From: Thermogutta sp.
GTDB lineage: Bacteria > Planctomycetota > Planctomycetia > Pirellulales > Thermoguttaceae
DNA length: 9,592 nt
Assembly: GCA_012798155.1 (NCBI GenBank)
Contig: JAAZNR010000298.1
Location: forward strand, 1-9,592
Direction of reading: 5' to 3'
Below the pieces are notes generated by a model. The model did no database searches. It had not been told where the DNA came from and saw only the letters and a list, made by a program, of their open reading frames with translations. Each line of letters opens with the position of its first letter. The stretch's first letter is position 1. This document shows, in pieces, positions 1-5,884 of this stretch. Made by a program: the position numbers and the translations under genes.

Positions 1-509
1 CGCGAGAGTTCGCACAGCCACTCCCGGCGGCGGCGGTCGTTCGGGCCGAAATACAACTCGCACAAGAGATAACCGCGATCGCCGAAGAGGGCACGGTATT
101 CCCGCAAATGCGGCAGCAACTCGCCGGGGCGTTGCAAGCGGGGAATCACCCCGGCCAAAAGCCCCTCCGCGTGTTCCGCCACGTCGGCGAAGGCGAGCGA
201 GCAGCGTCCCTTTTCCGCTCGGCGCCGTCCCCGGGTGATGAGACGGCACAGCCGGCCGTAGGATGCCCGATCGGTCGCCCAAAGCACGACCGGCAGGGAG
301 TCCCCGGGTTCGATCTCGGCTCCGATCACCAGCTTGATCCCAGCTTCCTTGGCCGCGATATGGGCGCGGACGATACCGGCGAGGCCGGCGCGGTCCGTGA
401 TCGCCACGGCCCGGCACCCCATCTCGGCGGCCTGCCGCACGATCTCGTCGGGATGGGAAGCACCCTCCAGAAACGAGAAGTTCGTTTTGGCGTGGAGTTC
501 GCAATACAT
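1..509 (-). CDS. dnaE2: Error-prone DNA polymerase DnaE2 (ImuC), N-terminal part, cut by window edge
   Basis: This is the first 169 codons of a C-family DNA polymerase III alpha-like subunit of the error-prone DnaE2/ImuC type, the translesion polymerase of the ImuA-ImuB-DnaE2 mutasome. The start MYCELHAKTNFSFLEGASHP and the later TDRAGLAGIVRAH segment match the N-terminal PHP domain of DnaE2 (family form ELHxxSNFSFLxGASHPEELV...ITDxxSLAGVVRAH). It differs from replicative DnaE1, which has an intact HxHS and TDHDG metal site, so the PHP metal site is degenerate, as is usual in DnaE2. A further FGDRGYLLCELYFGPND stretch lies near the window edge. The ATG at 509 is chosen because it gives the canonical DnaE2 N-terminus; no Shine-Dalgarno is visible before it, and a 14-bp tandem duplication abuts it. 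It lies 71 nt downstream of imuB and is probably in the same transcript. The palm, fingers and clamp-binding tail are outside the window. Confidence 0.93.
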   Translation of the reverse strand, partial: MYCELHAKTNFSFLEGASHPDEIVRQAAEMGCRAVAITDRAGLAGIVRAHIAAKEAGIKLVIGAEIEPGDSLPVVLWATDRASYGRLCRLITRGRRRAEKGRCSLAFADVAEHAEGLLAGVIPRLQRPGELLPHLREYRALFGDRGYLLCELYFGPNDRRRREWLCELS

Positions 510-537
510 GCTACGAGTCGAGTGCTACGAGTCGAGA
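510..537. repeat. 14-bp tandem duplication abutting the dnaE2 start codon
   Basis: Two adjacent copies of GCTACGAGTCGAG(T/A), differing only in the last base, fill the 28 nt immediately before the dnaE2 start codon on its coding strand. They occupy where a Shine-Dalgarno would be, and none is present. This could be a simple slippage duplication; a translational effect is only inference. Confidence 0.8.
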
Positions 538-580
538 TCGTGGGTGCGACGGCCGCCGAAAATCGAGCGGCGATGAAAGA

Positions 581-2008
581 TCACTCGAAGCGGCCGTGGA
601 TGAACCAACGGGCATCTTGCAGCCGCCGGTAAAGCCAAAAGTGCGAGCCGTCCTCCCATTCCGTGCGGTAGTAATCGCGTGCGGTCAGGCGACCGCGCCA
701 CCAACCGGTTTCGATCCGCTCCGGACCCCAGGCCCGAACCACGGAAAACCACCTTCCGCCGTAAAAGCAGCGATAGGGCGGGCCGTCGGGATGCGCCGCC
801 ACCACCGCAATCGGAATCGGTCGAGCGTATAATCGCGTCGGTCTGGGGCCGGTCTCGGGAAGCGGCGGGGAGTCCCGGCGACTCCGCTTTTGTTTTCGGG
901 CGGTAAACAGCGGCACTCCTTGCCAAGCCAGCTCCGGCTGGTATTCGGCCCGCAAAACGGGTTGGAGCACGCGATCCTCGCCCAAGCGGGCGGCAAGCCG
1001 CTCCGCCAAACGTCCCCACCGCTCGGTTCGTCGCCTTTCTCCCGCCAATTCCTCGAACATCGGGCAGGAACGCCGGATCAGAGGCGCCGTCTCGACGGCG
1101 ACCAGGCGCGCTCCCGACACCGCCGCCGGAAAACGACGGCGTTCCAGCCGCAAGCGAATCACCTCCAGAATGCCGCGAGGGTCGGCGGCGGGGGTGAAAA
1201 ACTCCAGGTTTTCCTCCACCTTTCCCCCGTCTTCGCAATGGATGGCGACCGCCAACCTCGTAATGCCGCGGTCCCTCGCCGCGAGGGGAAGCAGCAAAAG
1301 CTCCACGGCGCGTTGCAGGCAGAAGGCCAACGCCTCGGGAGAGGTGCCGGGGTATTCCAACCACTGCGTTACGGACTCCTCTTCCGGGGGTTGCCGGGGA
1401 GGGAGGATGTCGGCCCGCCGGCCCAGGATTTCCTCCCAGCGGCGCCATGTATCGCGGCCGAATTTGGCGGCGATTTCGCCGGCCGGTATTCCCATGAAAT
1501 CGGCGACCGTGCGAATGCCCAATTCGCGGCACCAAACCGCGACCTCCCGGCGAAACCCCAGTGCCGTAACGGGATATCGGCGAAGGAATGCGATTCCCCG
1601 TCCCGGCGGAATCCAAAAAACCCAGGAAAGATGAGGAGACAAGGCGGCGCCCCCGGTAAGAGGCTCCGGCTCTCGCGCGAAGATGCCGGCCATGCCGATC
1701 GTATCTCCGAAGGCGAGGCGAACCGGCGGCGTCCCCAGCTCTTCGCAATCGGCCAGAATGTCCAGTACCAGGGCCGATTCCGAGGGGAGAAGATGCGACA
1801 ACCCCGTGAGGTCCAAAATCAGGGCGCGGCCGTCGAGGGGATCCGGTGCGATGCTAGGCGTGTACTTGGTCAACCTTTCGGCCAGTACATCCCGCAGCGA
1901 ACGGCTTGCGTCACCCCGGGACCTTTCTTCGCAAGGGGCGGAGGGCGGCGCTTGGGTTGAGCCTTTCGGCCGGTCGCCGATCCTCAGGCAAAGGATACGT
2001 CGGTTCAT
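581..2008 (-). CDS. imuB: ImuB, catalytically inactive Y-family polymerase-like mutasome subunit
   Basis: 475 aa. ImuB is the adaptor that links DnaE2 to the sliding clamp; it has a Y-family fold but no polymerase activity. Seen here: the N-terminal RRILCL strand (residues 3-8), the ImuB form of the palm motif LDLTGLSHLL (65-74), FGDTIGMAGIFAR (100-112), a thumb/helix-hairpin-helix stretch (about 136-205), the QWLEYPGTSPEAL segment (215-227), AEYQPELAW (354-362), and the C-terminal LYRRLQDARWFIHGRFE (459-475) typical of ImuB ends. The catalytic acidic residues of active Y-family polymerases are absent, as expected. Odd points: only about 57 residues precede the DG-x-LILD strand, where most ImuBs have about 40-50 more. 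The first 32 codons lie inside imuA in another frame. The usual clamp-binding site reads SCPMF (314-318), while QGVPLF (363-368) could substitute. The ATG at 2008 has a GGAG 10 nt upstream. Confidence 0.9.
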   Translation of the reverse strand: MNRRILCLRIGDRPKGSTQAPPSAPCEERSRGDASRSLRDVLAERLTKYTPSIAPDPLDGRALILDLTGLSHLLPSESALVLDILADCEELGTPPVRLAFGDTIGMAGIFAREPEPLTGGAALSPHLSWVFWIPPGRGIAFLRRYPVTALGFRREVAVWCRELGIRTVADFMGIPAGEIAAKFGRDTWRRWEEILGRRADILPPRQPPEEESVTQWLEYPGTSPEALAFCLQRAVELLLLPLAARDRGITRLAVAIHCEDGGKVEENLEFFTPAADPRGILEVIRLRLERRRFPAAVSGARLVAVETAPLIRRSCPMFEELAGERRRTERWGRLAERLAARLGEDRVLQPVLRAEYQPELAWQGVPLFTARKQKRSRRDSPPLPETGPRPTRLYARPIPIAVVAAHPDGPPYRCFYGGRWFSVVRAWGPERIETGWWRGRLTARDYYRTEWEDGSHFWLYRRLQDARWFIHGRFE

Positions 2009-2729
2009 GCACGAGTATCTCCACGCTGCGTCCGGGAATCATTCCCCGAGCCGCCAACAGATGAATCCGCAATCGCCGAGCCTCCGCAAGCGTGTCGCCG
2101 AGGCGCGGCCAAGGCAGCGGCTCCACGAGCAGGCGAACGGCGGCCCAGCAAGGATCGGCTTTTGCCGCGGCCGGCCGCAGGAGCAATCCCAGCCCGCCGC
2201 CCCTCTCGACGGCCAATTGAAATCGCCGCGGCACGACGTCGTTCAGACGGGGAAATGCGGCCAGCACCACCGCCACGCTTTCATCGGCAAGGCATTGATG
2301 CACCGCCCAGACGGCATCGCGTTGCGAGGCCGGGCGGAGGAGGATGGTTCTCGCCGGATCGAGACCTCGCCGGAATGCCGCCGGGGGATGGAACGTGCCC
2401 GTATCGTCCACGATCACCGCCATTCCGCCACGGCGGCAGGCTGCGGCCGCCAATCGCAACGCCGTCTCTTCGGCCCCCGAACCGGGGCGTTCCGCAAGCC
2501 ATTCCACGAGGGAAGCGGGAGAAATCCCTCCGCCGAGTAATTCTTCGTCGATTTCCCGAATGCCCGTTTGCAATCGCGGACCGGCGGCCGCGGGAAGGGA
2601 TCGCAACCCCTCCAGCCGCCGCCGCAAATCTTCCACCACCCGGCCAACGGAGTGCTCGGCGAGGGAGGGGGTCTGGGCGGAAGGCGTAGCGGTCTTCATG
2701 GCGAGGTCGTCGATGATCCGGCTTGTCAT
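1911..2729 (-). CDS. imuA: ImuA-like RecA-related mutasome protein
   Basis: 272 aa from the ATG at 2729 (262 aa if the in-frame ATG at 2699 is used). ImuA proteins are RecA/SulA-like accessory factors encoded first in the SOS mutagenesis cassette and are needed with ImuB and DnaE2 for damage-induced mutagenesis. Seen: a RecA-like core starting TGIREIDEELLGGG (55-68), a P-loop position reading ERPGSGAEET (80-89) without the Walker A lysine, so ATP hydrolysis is doubtful, then AVIVDDTGTFHPPAAF (104-119) and VAVVLAAFPRLND (152-164) as later beta strands. Identification rests on the fold-like pattern plus position directly before imuB and dnaE2. Its last 32 codons overlap the imuB start by 98 nt in a different frame. 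The open frame runs further upstream, but the promoter at 2749-2777 excludes those starts. No strong Shine-Dalgarno is visible. Confidence 0.8.
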   Translation of the reverse strand: MTSRIIDDLAMKTATPSAQTPSLAEHSVGRVVEDLRRRLEGLRSLPAAAGPRLQTGIREIDEELLGGGISPASLVEWLAERPGSGAEETALRLAAAACRRGGMAVIVDDTGTFHPPAAFRRGLDPARTILLRPASQRDAVWAVHQCLADESVAVVLAAFPRLNDVVPRRFQLAVERGGGLGLLLRPAAAKADPCWAAVRLLVEPLPWPRLGDTLAEARRLRIHLLAARGMIPGRSVEILVHEPTYPLPEDRRPAERLNPSAALRPLRRKVPG

Positions 2730-2739
2730 GGTTGACGCA

Positions 2740-2763
2740 TGTACATGTAGTGTACCTTTGTAC
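2740..2763 (-). promoter_or_regulatory. Candidate LexA (SOS) operator: GTAC repeats over the imuA -10 region
   Basis: Three TGTAC copies begin at 2740, 2751 and 2759 on the plus strand. Read on the minus strand, GGTACAAAGGTACA (2751-2764) fits the recalled cyanobacterial LexA box RGTACNNNDGTWCB at all but the last position. An additional inverted repeat, GTACA-N5-TGTAC, lies at 2741-2755. The box sits between the -35 and -10 and overlaps the -10, where a repressor would block polymerase. imuA-imuB-dnaE2 cassettes are classic LexA targets. LexA itself is not in the window, so this is an inference from sequence and context. Confidence 0.55.
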
Positions 2764-2777
2764 CATATCGGCGTCAA
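2749..2777 (-). promoter_or_regulatory. Sigma70-type promoter of the imuA-imuB-dnaE2 cassette
   Basis: On the minus strand, a -35 TTGACG (2772-2777) is followed by a 17-bp spacer and a -10 TACACT (2749-2754). This predicts a transcript start near 2742 and a leader of only about a dozen nt before the ATG at 2729. The -35 matches 5 of 6 consensus bases, the -10 matches 4 of 6, and the spacing is optimal. The weak -10 and overlap with GTAC repeats fit a repressed, inducible promoter. Confidence 0.65.
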
Positions 2778-3073
2778 GCCGGAAAAACTTGTCTCCCGCG
2801 CGGCGAGAAGAGGCCGCGGCGATCCCCCCGGCAGAGCGGAACGGCGGCGAAGAGGGAAAACGAGGCCGACGACCGGACCGCATGGCGGCGCAAGGCAGAC
2901 CTCGGCAGGGAATGCAGGGGTGCCGATCGGGAGCAGGGGCGCCGATCGCGAAGAGTATAAGGAAGAATGCCTCGCATGCCCAAGCGGATTGCTATGCCAA
3001 CACGCCAAGGCCGAGGGAAATCGAGGCGATCAAGTAATCCGAGATCGCTTGAGAGGGACGCCGGAAAGGGCAC
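2778..3073. other. Intergenic region without a recognisable gene
   Basis: About 300 bp between the imuA promoter and the tatA pair. Open frames here on either strand are arginine/proline/serine-rich, have no recognisable domain, and look like chance frames in GC-rich DNA. A weak promoter-like pair on the minus strand (TTGGGC at 2978-2983, TATACT at 2954-2959, 18-bp spacer) is the only other signal. No convincing terminator was seen after the second tatA gene. Confidence 0.5.
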
Positions 3074-3397
3074 TCATCCCTGCTGCGAGACCGGTTCTTC
3101 CTGCGGTTCCGCGCTGGGGGGGACGAACTTGGGGGCGGGATTCGTTTGCTTGTCTTCTTCGTTTTCGCGAGCTTTCGGGGGCGTCGGCTTGGCCGTCTCC
3201 GTAGCCGCCGACCTCAGCTCATCTTCAATCCCTTGCAGGCCTTTCTTGAATTCCATAAAGCTGCGCCCCACGGAGCGCGCGACCTGCGGGAGACGGTTTC
3301 CGAATAAGAGCAGCGCGACGATCATGACGATGATCATTTCTCCGCCGCCCGGCATACTGAATTGCGCCCACAACGGAACCATAGCCATCGGAACCAT
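3074..3397 (-). CDS. tatA: TatA/TatE-family twin-arginine translocase subunit (second of two)
   Basis: 107 aa from the ATG at 3397. TatA subunits oligomerise in the inner membrane to form the passage for folded proteins with twin-arginine signals. Seen: a short N-terminus, a single membrane helix (roughly MIIVMIVALLLFG), then the FGNRLP hinge, an amphipathic helix RSVGRSFMEFKKGL and a long acidic, proline-rich hydrophilic tail ending SAEPQEEPVSQQG. In-frame ATGs lie at 3403, 3397, 3388 and 3382. The one at 3397 is chosen because GGAGG (3406-3410) sits 8 nt before it, whereas it would be only 2 nt from 3403. It follows a close paralogue by 58 nt in the same orientation, so the two probably share a transcript. 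The tail is much longer than in the paralogue, suggesting different roles. TatB is an alternative label, but the helix and hinge look TatA-like; no tatC is in the window. Confidence 0.88.
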   Translation of the reverse strand: MVPMAMVPLWAQFSMPGGGEMIIVMIVALLLFGNRLPQVARSVGRSFMEFKKGLQGIEDELRSAATETAKPTPPKARENEEDKQTNPAPKFVPPSAEPQEEPVSQQG

Positions 3398-3401
3398 ACC
3401 C

Positions 3402-3410
3402 ATCACCTCC
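3402..3410 (-). promoter_or_regulatory. Extended Shine-Dalgarno of the second tatA gene
   Basis: The minus strand reads GGAGGTGAT, complementary over nine bases to the 3' end of typical bacterial 16S rRNA (AUCACCUCC). It contains the first ATG of the frame (3403), so initiation is more likely at the ATG at 3397, 8 nt after GGAGG. Confidence 0.75.
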
Positions 3411-3455
3411 GCTTGCGGAAGAATCCGCCATTCGCGGTTAGACTTTAGGGCGAGA

Positions 3456-3671
3456 TCAAGCCGATTTGGAATCTTTTTTCTCGTCGGTAACGGCTTTGTC
3501 GGCGCCGTCATCGTCTCCGGAAAGCCCCTTCTTGAATTCCACGACACCTCTTCCGAGGGACCGCATGACGCCGGGGAGGCGGTTTCCGAATAGCAGTAAG
3601 ATGATCACGCCTATGATGATCATCTCGGTCGGCCCGGGCATGCCAAAAAAGACCGCGAAGGGCAGGGACAC
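3456..3671 (-). CDS. tatA: TatA/TatE-family twin-arginine translocase subunit (first of two)
   Basis: 71 aa from a GTG at 3671. Like its neighbour it is a single-helix Tat pore subunit. Residues: MSLPFAVFFGMPGPTEM, membrane helix about 17-28 (IIIGVIILLLFG), hinge FGNRLP (28-33), amphipathic helix RSLGRGVVEFKKGL (37-50), then a short charged tail rich in D and K. The GTG start is chosen because GGAGG (3680-3684) lies exactly 8 nt upstream, the same geometry as for the second gene. The frame is open back to a TTG at 3743, and an internal ATG at 3641 would give 61 aa but has no Shine-Dalgarno. The FGNRLP...EFKKGL core is nearly identical to the neighbour, so this is a tandem gene duplication with diverged ends. 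It has its own promoter at 3749-3776, independent of glgC. Confidence 0.88.
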   Translation of the reverse strand: MSLPFAVFFGMPGPTEMIIIGVIILLLFGNRLPGVMRSLGRGVVEFKKGLSGDDDGADKAVTDEKKDSKSA

Positions 3672-3679
3672 GGCTGAGA

Positions 3680-3684
3680 CCTCC
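3680..3684 (-). promoter_or_regulatory. Shine-Dalgarno that sets the GTG start of the first tatA gene
   Basis: GGAGG on the minus strand is followed by 8 nt and then GTG at 3671. It is the only good ribosome-binding site in the frame and decides the start against the upstream TTG (3743) and the internal ATG (3641). Confidence 0.7.
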
Positions 3685-3748
3685 GAAATCGAGATTGCGA
3701 CGGTGGCGCAAGGCGACACGCCGATGGTGTCGGTGGGCGTCAAACTTC

Positions 3749-3776
3749 ATTATATTGCCGCGATCCGGCCCGTCAA
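3749..3776 (-). promoter_or_regulatory. Strong sigma70-type promoter of the tatA pair
   Basis: The minus strand carries TTGACG (3771-3776), a 16-bp spacer and a perfect TATAAT (3749-3754). The predicted transcript start is near 3742, giving a leader of about 70 nt before the GTG at 3671. It lies about 100 nt after the glgC stop, so the tat pair can be expressed constitutively and separately from glgC. Confidence 0.75.
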
Positions 3777-3876
3777 ACCACCCTTCGAGTTTTTGGAAGC
3801 TTTGCTCCTCGCGGAGGAAGGGTCGGCTGGGGCTGGGGGCAAAGCGCGGGCGATGGGTGCGGAGGGCCGGCGCCTA

Positions 3877-5142
3877 TCAAGGCTCGCGCTCCAGGGCATG
3901 TTCCCGATAGGTGACCGTGCTTTCCGCCTTGGCGATCACGGTGATCCCGCTCTCCGTGACAACGAAACCTTGCGCACGATCCGCGTCGGGATCGTAGCCG
4001 ATCTCCATCCCCTCCGGAATGCGAACGAGCTTGTCGATGATGGCGCGGCGGACCTTGGCATGCCGTCCGACCTGGACGCCCTCGAACAAAATGGAGTCCT
4101 CGACCAGGGCGTAACTGTTGATCCGGACACGGTGCCCGAGAATCGAACGCCGCACCGTCCCGCCGGAAACGATGGTCCCATTGCAAAGGATGCTGTCGAG
4201 GGCCTGGCCGCATCGCTGCGGATCCGCGAAGACGAACTTGGGAGGCGGATAGTTCGGTTGGTACGTGCGGATGGGCCAGCGCTCGTCGTAGAGATTGAGT
4301 TCCGGGTCCACGCCGACCAGGTCCATATTGGCGGCGTAGAAGCTGTCCAGCGTCCCCACGTCGCGCCAGTAGGAATTCCGCTTCCGGTTCTCGTCCATGA
4401 AAGGATAGGCGAACACGCGGTGGGCTTGCAGGATGGAGGGAATCACATCGCGACCGAAATCGTGCGTGCTGCCGCGTTTGGTGGCGTCGCGGCAGAGTTC
4501 CTCGAACAAGAAGCGGGTGGGAAAGACGTAGATGCCCATCGAGGCATAGCACCAGCCCGGTTCCTGCGGAATCGACTTGGGGTATTCCGGTTTTTCCTCG
4601 AAACCGACGACGCGGTTGGCGGCATCGACTTCCATGACGCCGAATTGACGACTGGCGGTCTCGCAGCGCTCCTTGAGGACGCCGATCGTGGCGTCCGCCC
4701 CCTGGGCGACGTGATATTCCACGAGCCGCCGATAATTCATCTTGTAGATGTGATCGCCCGCCAGAATGACGACGTAGTCCGGGTGCTCCTTTTCGATGGC
4801 GTAGATGTTCTGGTAAACGGCGTCGGCCGTGCCCCGATACCAGCTTTCGTCGATCCGCTGTTGGGGAGGTACGACGTCGGCGAATTCGCCCAGCTCTCGG
4901 CAGAAATAGTGCTGCCAGCCCATGTTGATGTGGCGATCGAGGCTCATCGCCTTGTATTGCGTGAGGATCAGTATCTTCCGCAGGCCGCTGTTCAGGCAGT
5001 TCGACATCGTGAAGTCGATGATGCGGTAGGCGCCGCCGAAGGGGACGGCGGGCTTGGCGCGGTCTCGCGTCAAGGGATCCAGGCGGGAACCTTTGCCGCC
5101 CGCCAAGATCACCGCCACGATGCGTTCTTGGGTCGCGCTCAT
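3877..5142 (-). CDS. glgC: Glucose-1-phosphate adenylyltransferase (ADP-glucose pyrophosphorylase)
   Basis: 421 aa, the usual GlgC length. It makes ADP-glucose from ATP and glucose-1-phosphate, the committed and normally allosterically regulated step of bacterial glycogen synthesis, in the cytosol. Seen: the nucleotide-binding loop AGGKGSRLDPLTRDRAKPAVPFGG (14-37), with its continuation YRIIDF (39-44); YRGTADAVYQN (102-112); LAGDHIYKMNY (127-137) with the metal-binding aspartate D130; GFEEKP (180-185) with the glucose-1-phosphate lysine K184; and SYWRDVGTLDSFY. A C-terminal left-handed beta-helix domain follows (about 290-400; GTIVSGGTVRRSILG and similar repeats). All catalytic residues I can place are intact. 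Start: the ATG at 5142 has GAGGAG (5150-5155) 7 nt upstream. No other glycogen gene is adjacent, so the gene appears to stand alone in this window. Confidence 0.96.
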   Translation of the reverse strand: MSATQERIVAVILAGGKGSRLDPLTRDRAKPAVPFGGAYRIIDFTMSNCLNSGLRKILILTQYKAMSLDRHINMGWQHYFCRELGEFADVVPPQQRIDESWYRGTADAVYQNIYAIEKEHPDYVVILAGDHIYKMNYRRLVEYHVAQGADATIGVLKERCETASRQFGVMEVDAANRVVGFEEKPEYPKSIPQEPGWCYASMGIYVFPTRFLFEELCRDATKRGSTHDFGRDVIPSILQAHRVFAYPFMDENRKRNSYWRDVGTLDSFYAANMDLVGVDPELNLYDERWPIRTYQPNYPPPKFVFADPQRCGQALDSILCNGTIVSGGTVRRSILGHRVRINSYALVEDSILFEGVQVGRHAKVRRAIIDKLVRIPEGMEIGYDPDADRAQGFVVTESGITVIAKAESTVTYREHALEREP

Positions 5143-5155
5143 TGCCGATCTCCTC

Positions 5156-5711
5156 GATCAACGGTTCCTGCGGGATCGCCGAGCCGAGTTCCCTGCCGTG
5201 CCGACCCGACTCGGCAGCAACGCTCGCCGCCGTCGAGGCTGGGCACAGATGGACGTACCCGGTACCACGGTCCGCCGGCCGGTTTCCCTCCCGGTTGGTC
5301 GCCGGCCCCCTCCTTGTCACATTGTATCGGCAGACCCGGGCGGGGCGGTACCGCCTTGCCGCTCCTTTGCGGAACTTTTGGCCTGGAAGGGGCACGCGCC
5401 GCGTCGGCATTTTCTTCAAGCGGCGGAACACCGGAACCTAGAATTTCTTCAATCGCCGGAGCACACGATAAGGGCCGCAACACACGATAAGGGCCGGAGC
5501 ACGCGATCAACGGACTGCCGCAAGAAATCGCAGCGAGCGATCGGATCGAGGTTTGCGTCTCAGAACTGCCGACACGAGGCGGCTCCGGAACCAAGCGGAG
5601 GAGCCCACCGCGACTTTTTTCACAGGCGGGGTCGCCGCAAAGGCGGCGGGCCGCAGCGATTCGCAGGCCCTTGCCTCGGCACCGGCCCTGACTTTCGCTC
5701 GGGTAAACGCC
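5156..5711. other. Intergenic region upstream of glgC
   Basis: About 550 bp with no convincing gene; the open frames crossing it have no recognisable domains. It contains a 19-bp tandem repeat (5462-5510), a weak -10-like TACAAT on the minus strand (5321-5326) without a good -35, and an inverted repeat CCGAGT...ACTCGG close to glgC that could form a leader hairpin. The glgC promoter could not be placed with confidence. Confidence 0.5.
5462..5510. repeat. 19-bp tandem repeat, two and a half copies
   Basis: Two copies of CACACGATAAGGGCCGSRR (5462-5480 and 5481-5499), identical over their first 16 bases, are followed by a decayed third start CACGCGATCAA (5500-5510). It lies in the non-coding stretch upstream of glgC. 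It could be a binding-site array or plain slippage; two copies are too few to decide. Confidence 0.75.
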
Positions 5712-5719
5712 GTTACGAC

Positions 5720-5883
5720 TGGACTTTTGCAAACTGCTCCCCTCTCCCTCTGGGAGAGGGGCAGTGGGTGAGGGCTTGGTGAAGTTGGGCAATCACGGCA
5801 AGCCGTTTTCGCGGCTAATTGCCCTCACCATAACCCTCTTTCAAGGCGGACGAGAACTTGTCACCACAATTTGCAAAAGTCCA
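5720..5883. mobile_element. 164-bp MITE-like element inserted at the asnB stop codon
   Basis: Perfect 14-bp terminal inverted repeats, TGGACTTTTGCAAA (5720-5733) and its complement (5870-5883), are bounded directly by the 8-bp direct repeat GTTACGAC (5712-5719 and 5884-5891). The interior has no gene but is palindromic: CCCCTCTCCC-TCT-GGGAGAGGGG (5739-5761), GGTGAGGGC (5767-5775) pairing with GCCCTCACC (5821-5829), GGGCAAT pairing with ATTGCCC, and AGCCG pairing with CGGCT. This is the structure of a non-autonomous transposon mobilised in trans. An 8-bp duplication occurs in several families (for example ISL3, IS66, IS1595), so the parent is not assigned. The asnB stop codon lies inside the right copy of the target duplication. 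Confidence 0.82.
5739..5761. repeat. Perfect hairpin inside the MITE-like element
   Basis: A 10-bp stem CCCCTCTCCC / GGGAGAGGGG with a TCT loop. There is no T-run after it on the minus strand, so it is not a standard intrinsic terminator for asnB. It could still stabilise the asnB transcript end or act as a REP-like structure. Confidence 0.8.
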
Positions 5884-5884
5884 G

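Noticed and set aside
1..509. Replicative DnaE1 instead of DnaE2
   Set aside because: The PHP metal motifs are degenerate in the DnaE2 manner (HAKT, TDRAGL) and the gene follows imuA and imuB.
890..2540. Several plus-strand frames opposite imuA and imuB
   Set aside because: Arginine, glycine and proline-rich translations without domains, lying fully opposite recognisable ImuA/ImuB coding sequence.
2954..2983. Second promoter-like pair upstream of imuA (TTGGGC, 18 bp, TATACT on the minus strand)
   Set aside because: The -35 is poor, the distance to imuA exceeds 200 nt, and a better placed promoter exists at 2749-2777.
2730..3008. Longer ImuA start at 3008 adding about 90 residues
   Set aside because: The extension has no ImuA-like sequence and would require transcription from upstream of the well-formed promoter at 2749-2777.
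3800..3870. Small CTCC-GCGA-GGAG hairpin after glgC as a terminator
   Set aside because: The stem is only 4-5 bp and the following sequence lacks a T-run on the minus strand.
3466..5490. Long plus-strand open frame (674 codons) across glgC and the first tatA gene
   Set aside because: It is the antisense of glgC, which has every catalytic motif in the other strand; its translation has no recognisable domain and reflects GC-rich third positions.
5630..5660. CGCCGC-AAAG-GCGGCG hairpin near a T-run as a terminator
   Set aside because: The T-run precedes the stem on the plus strand and becomes an A-run on the minus strand, so it is not in terminator order for either direction of the genes here.
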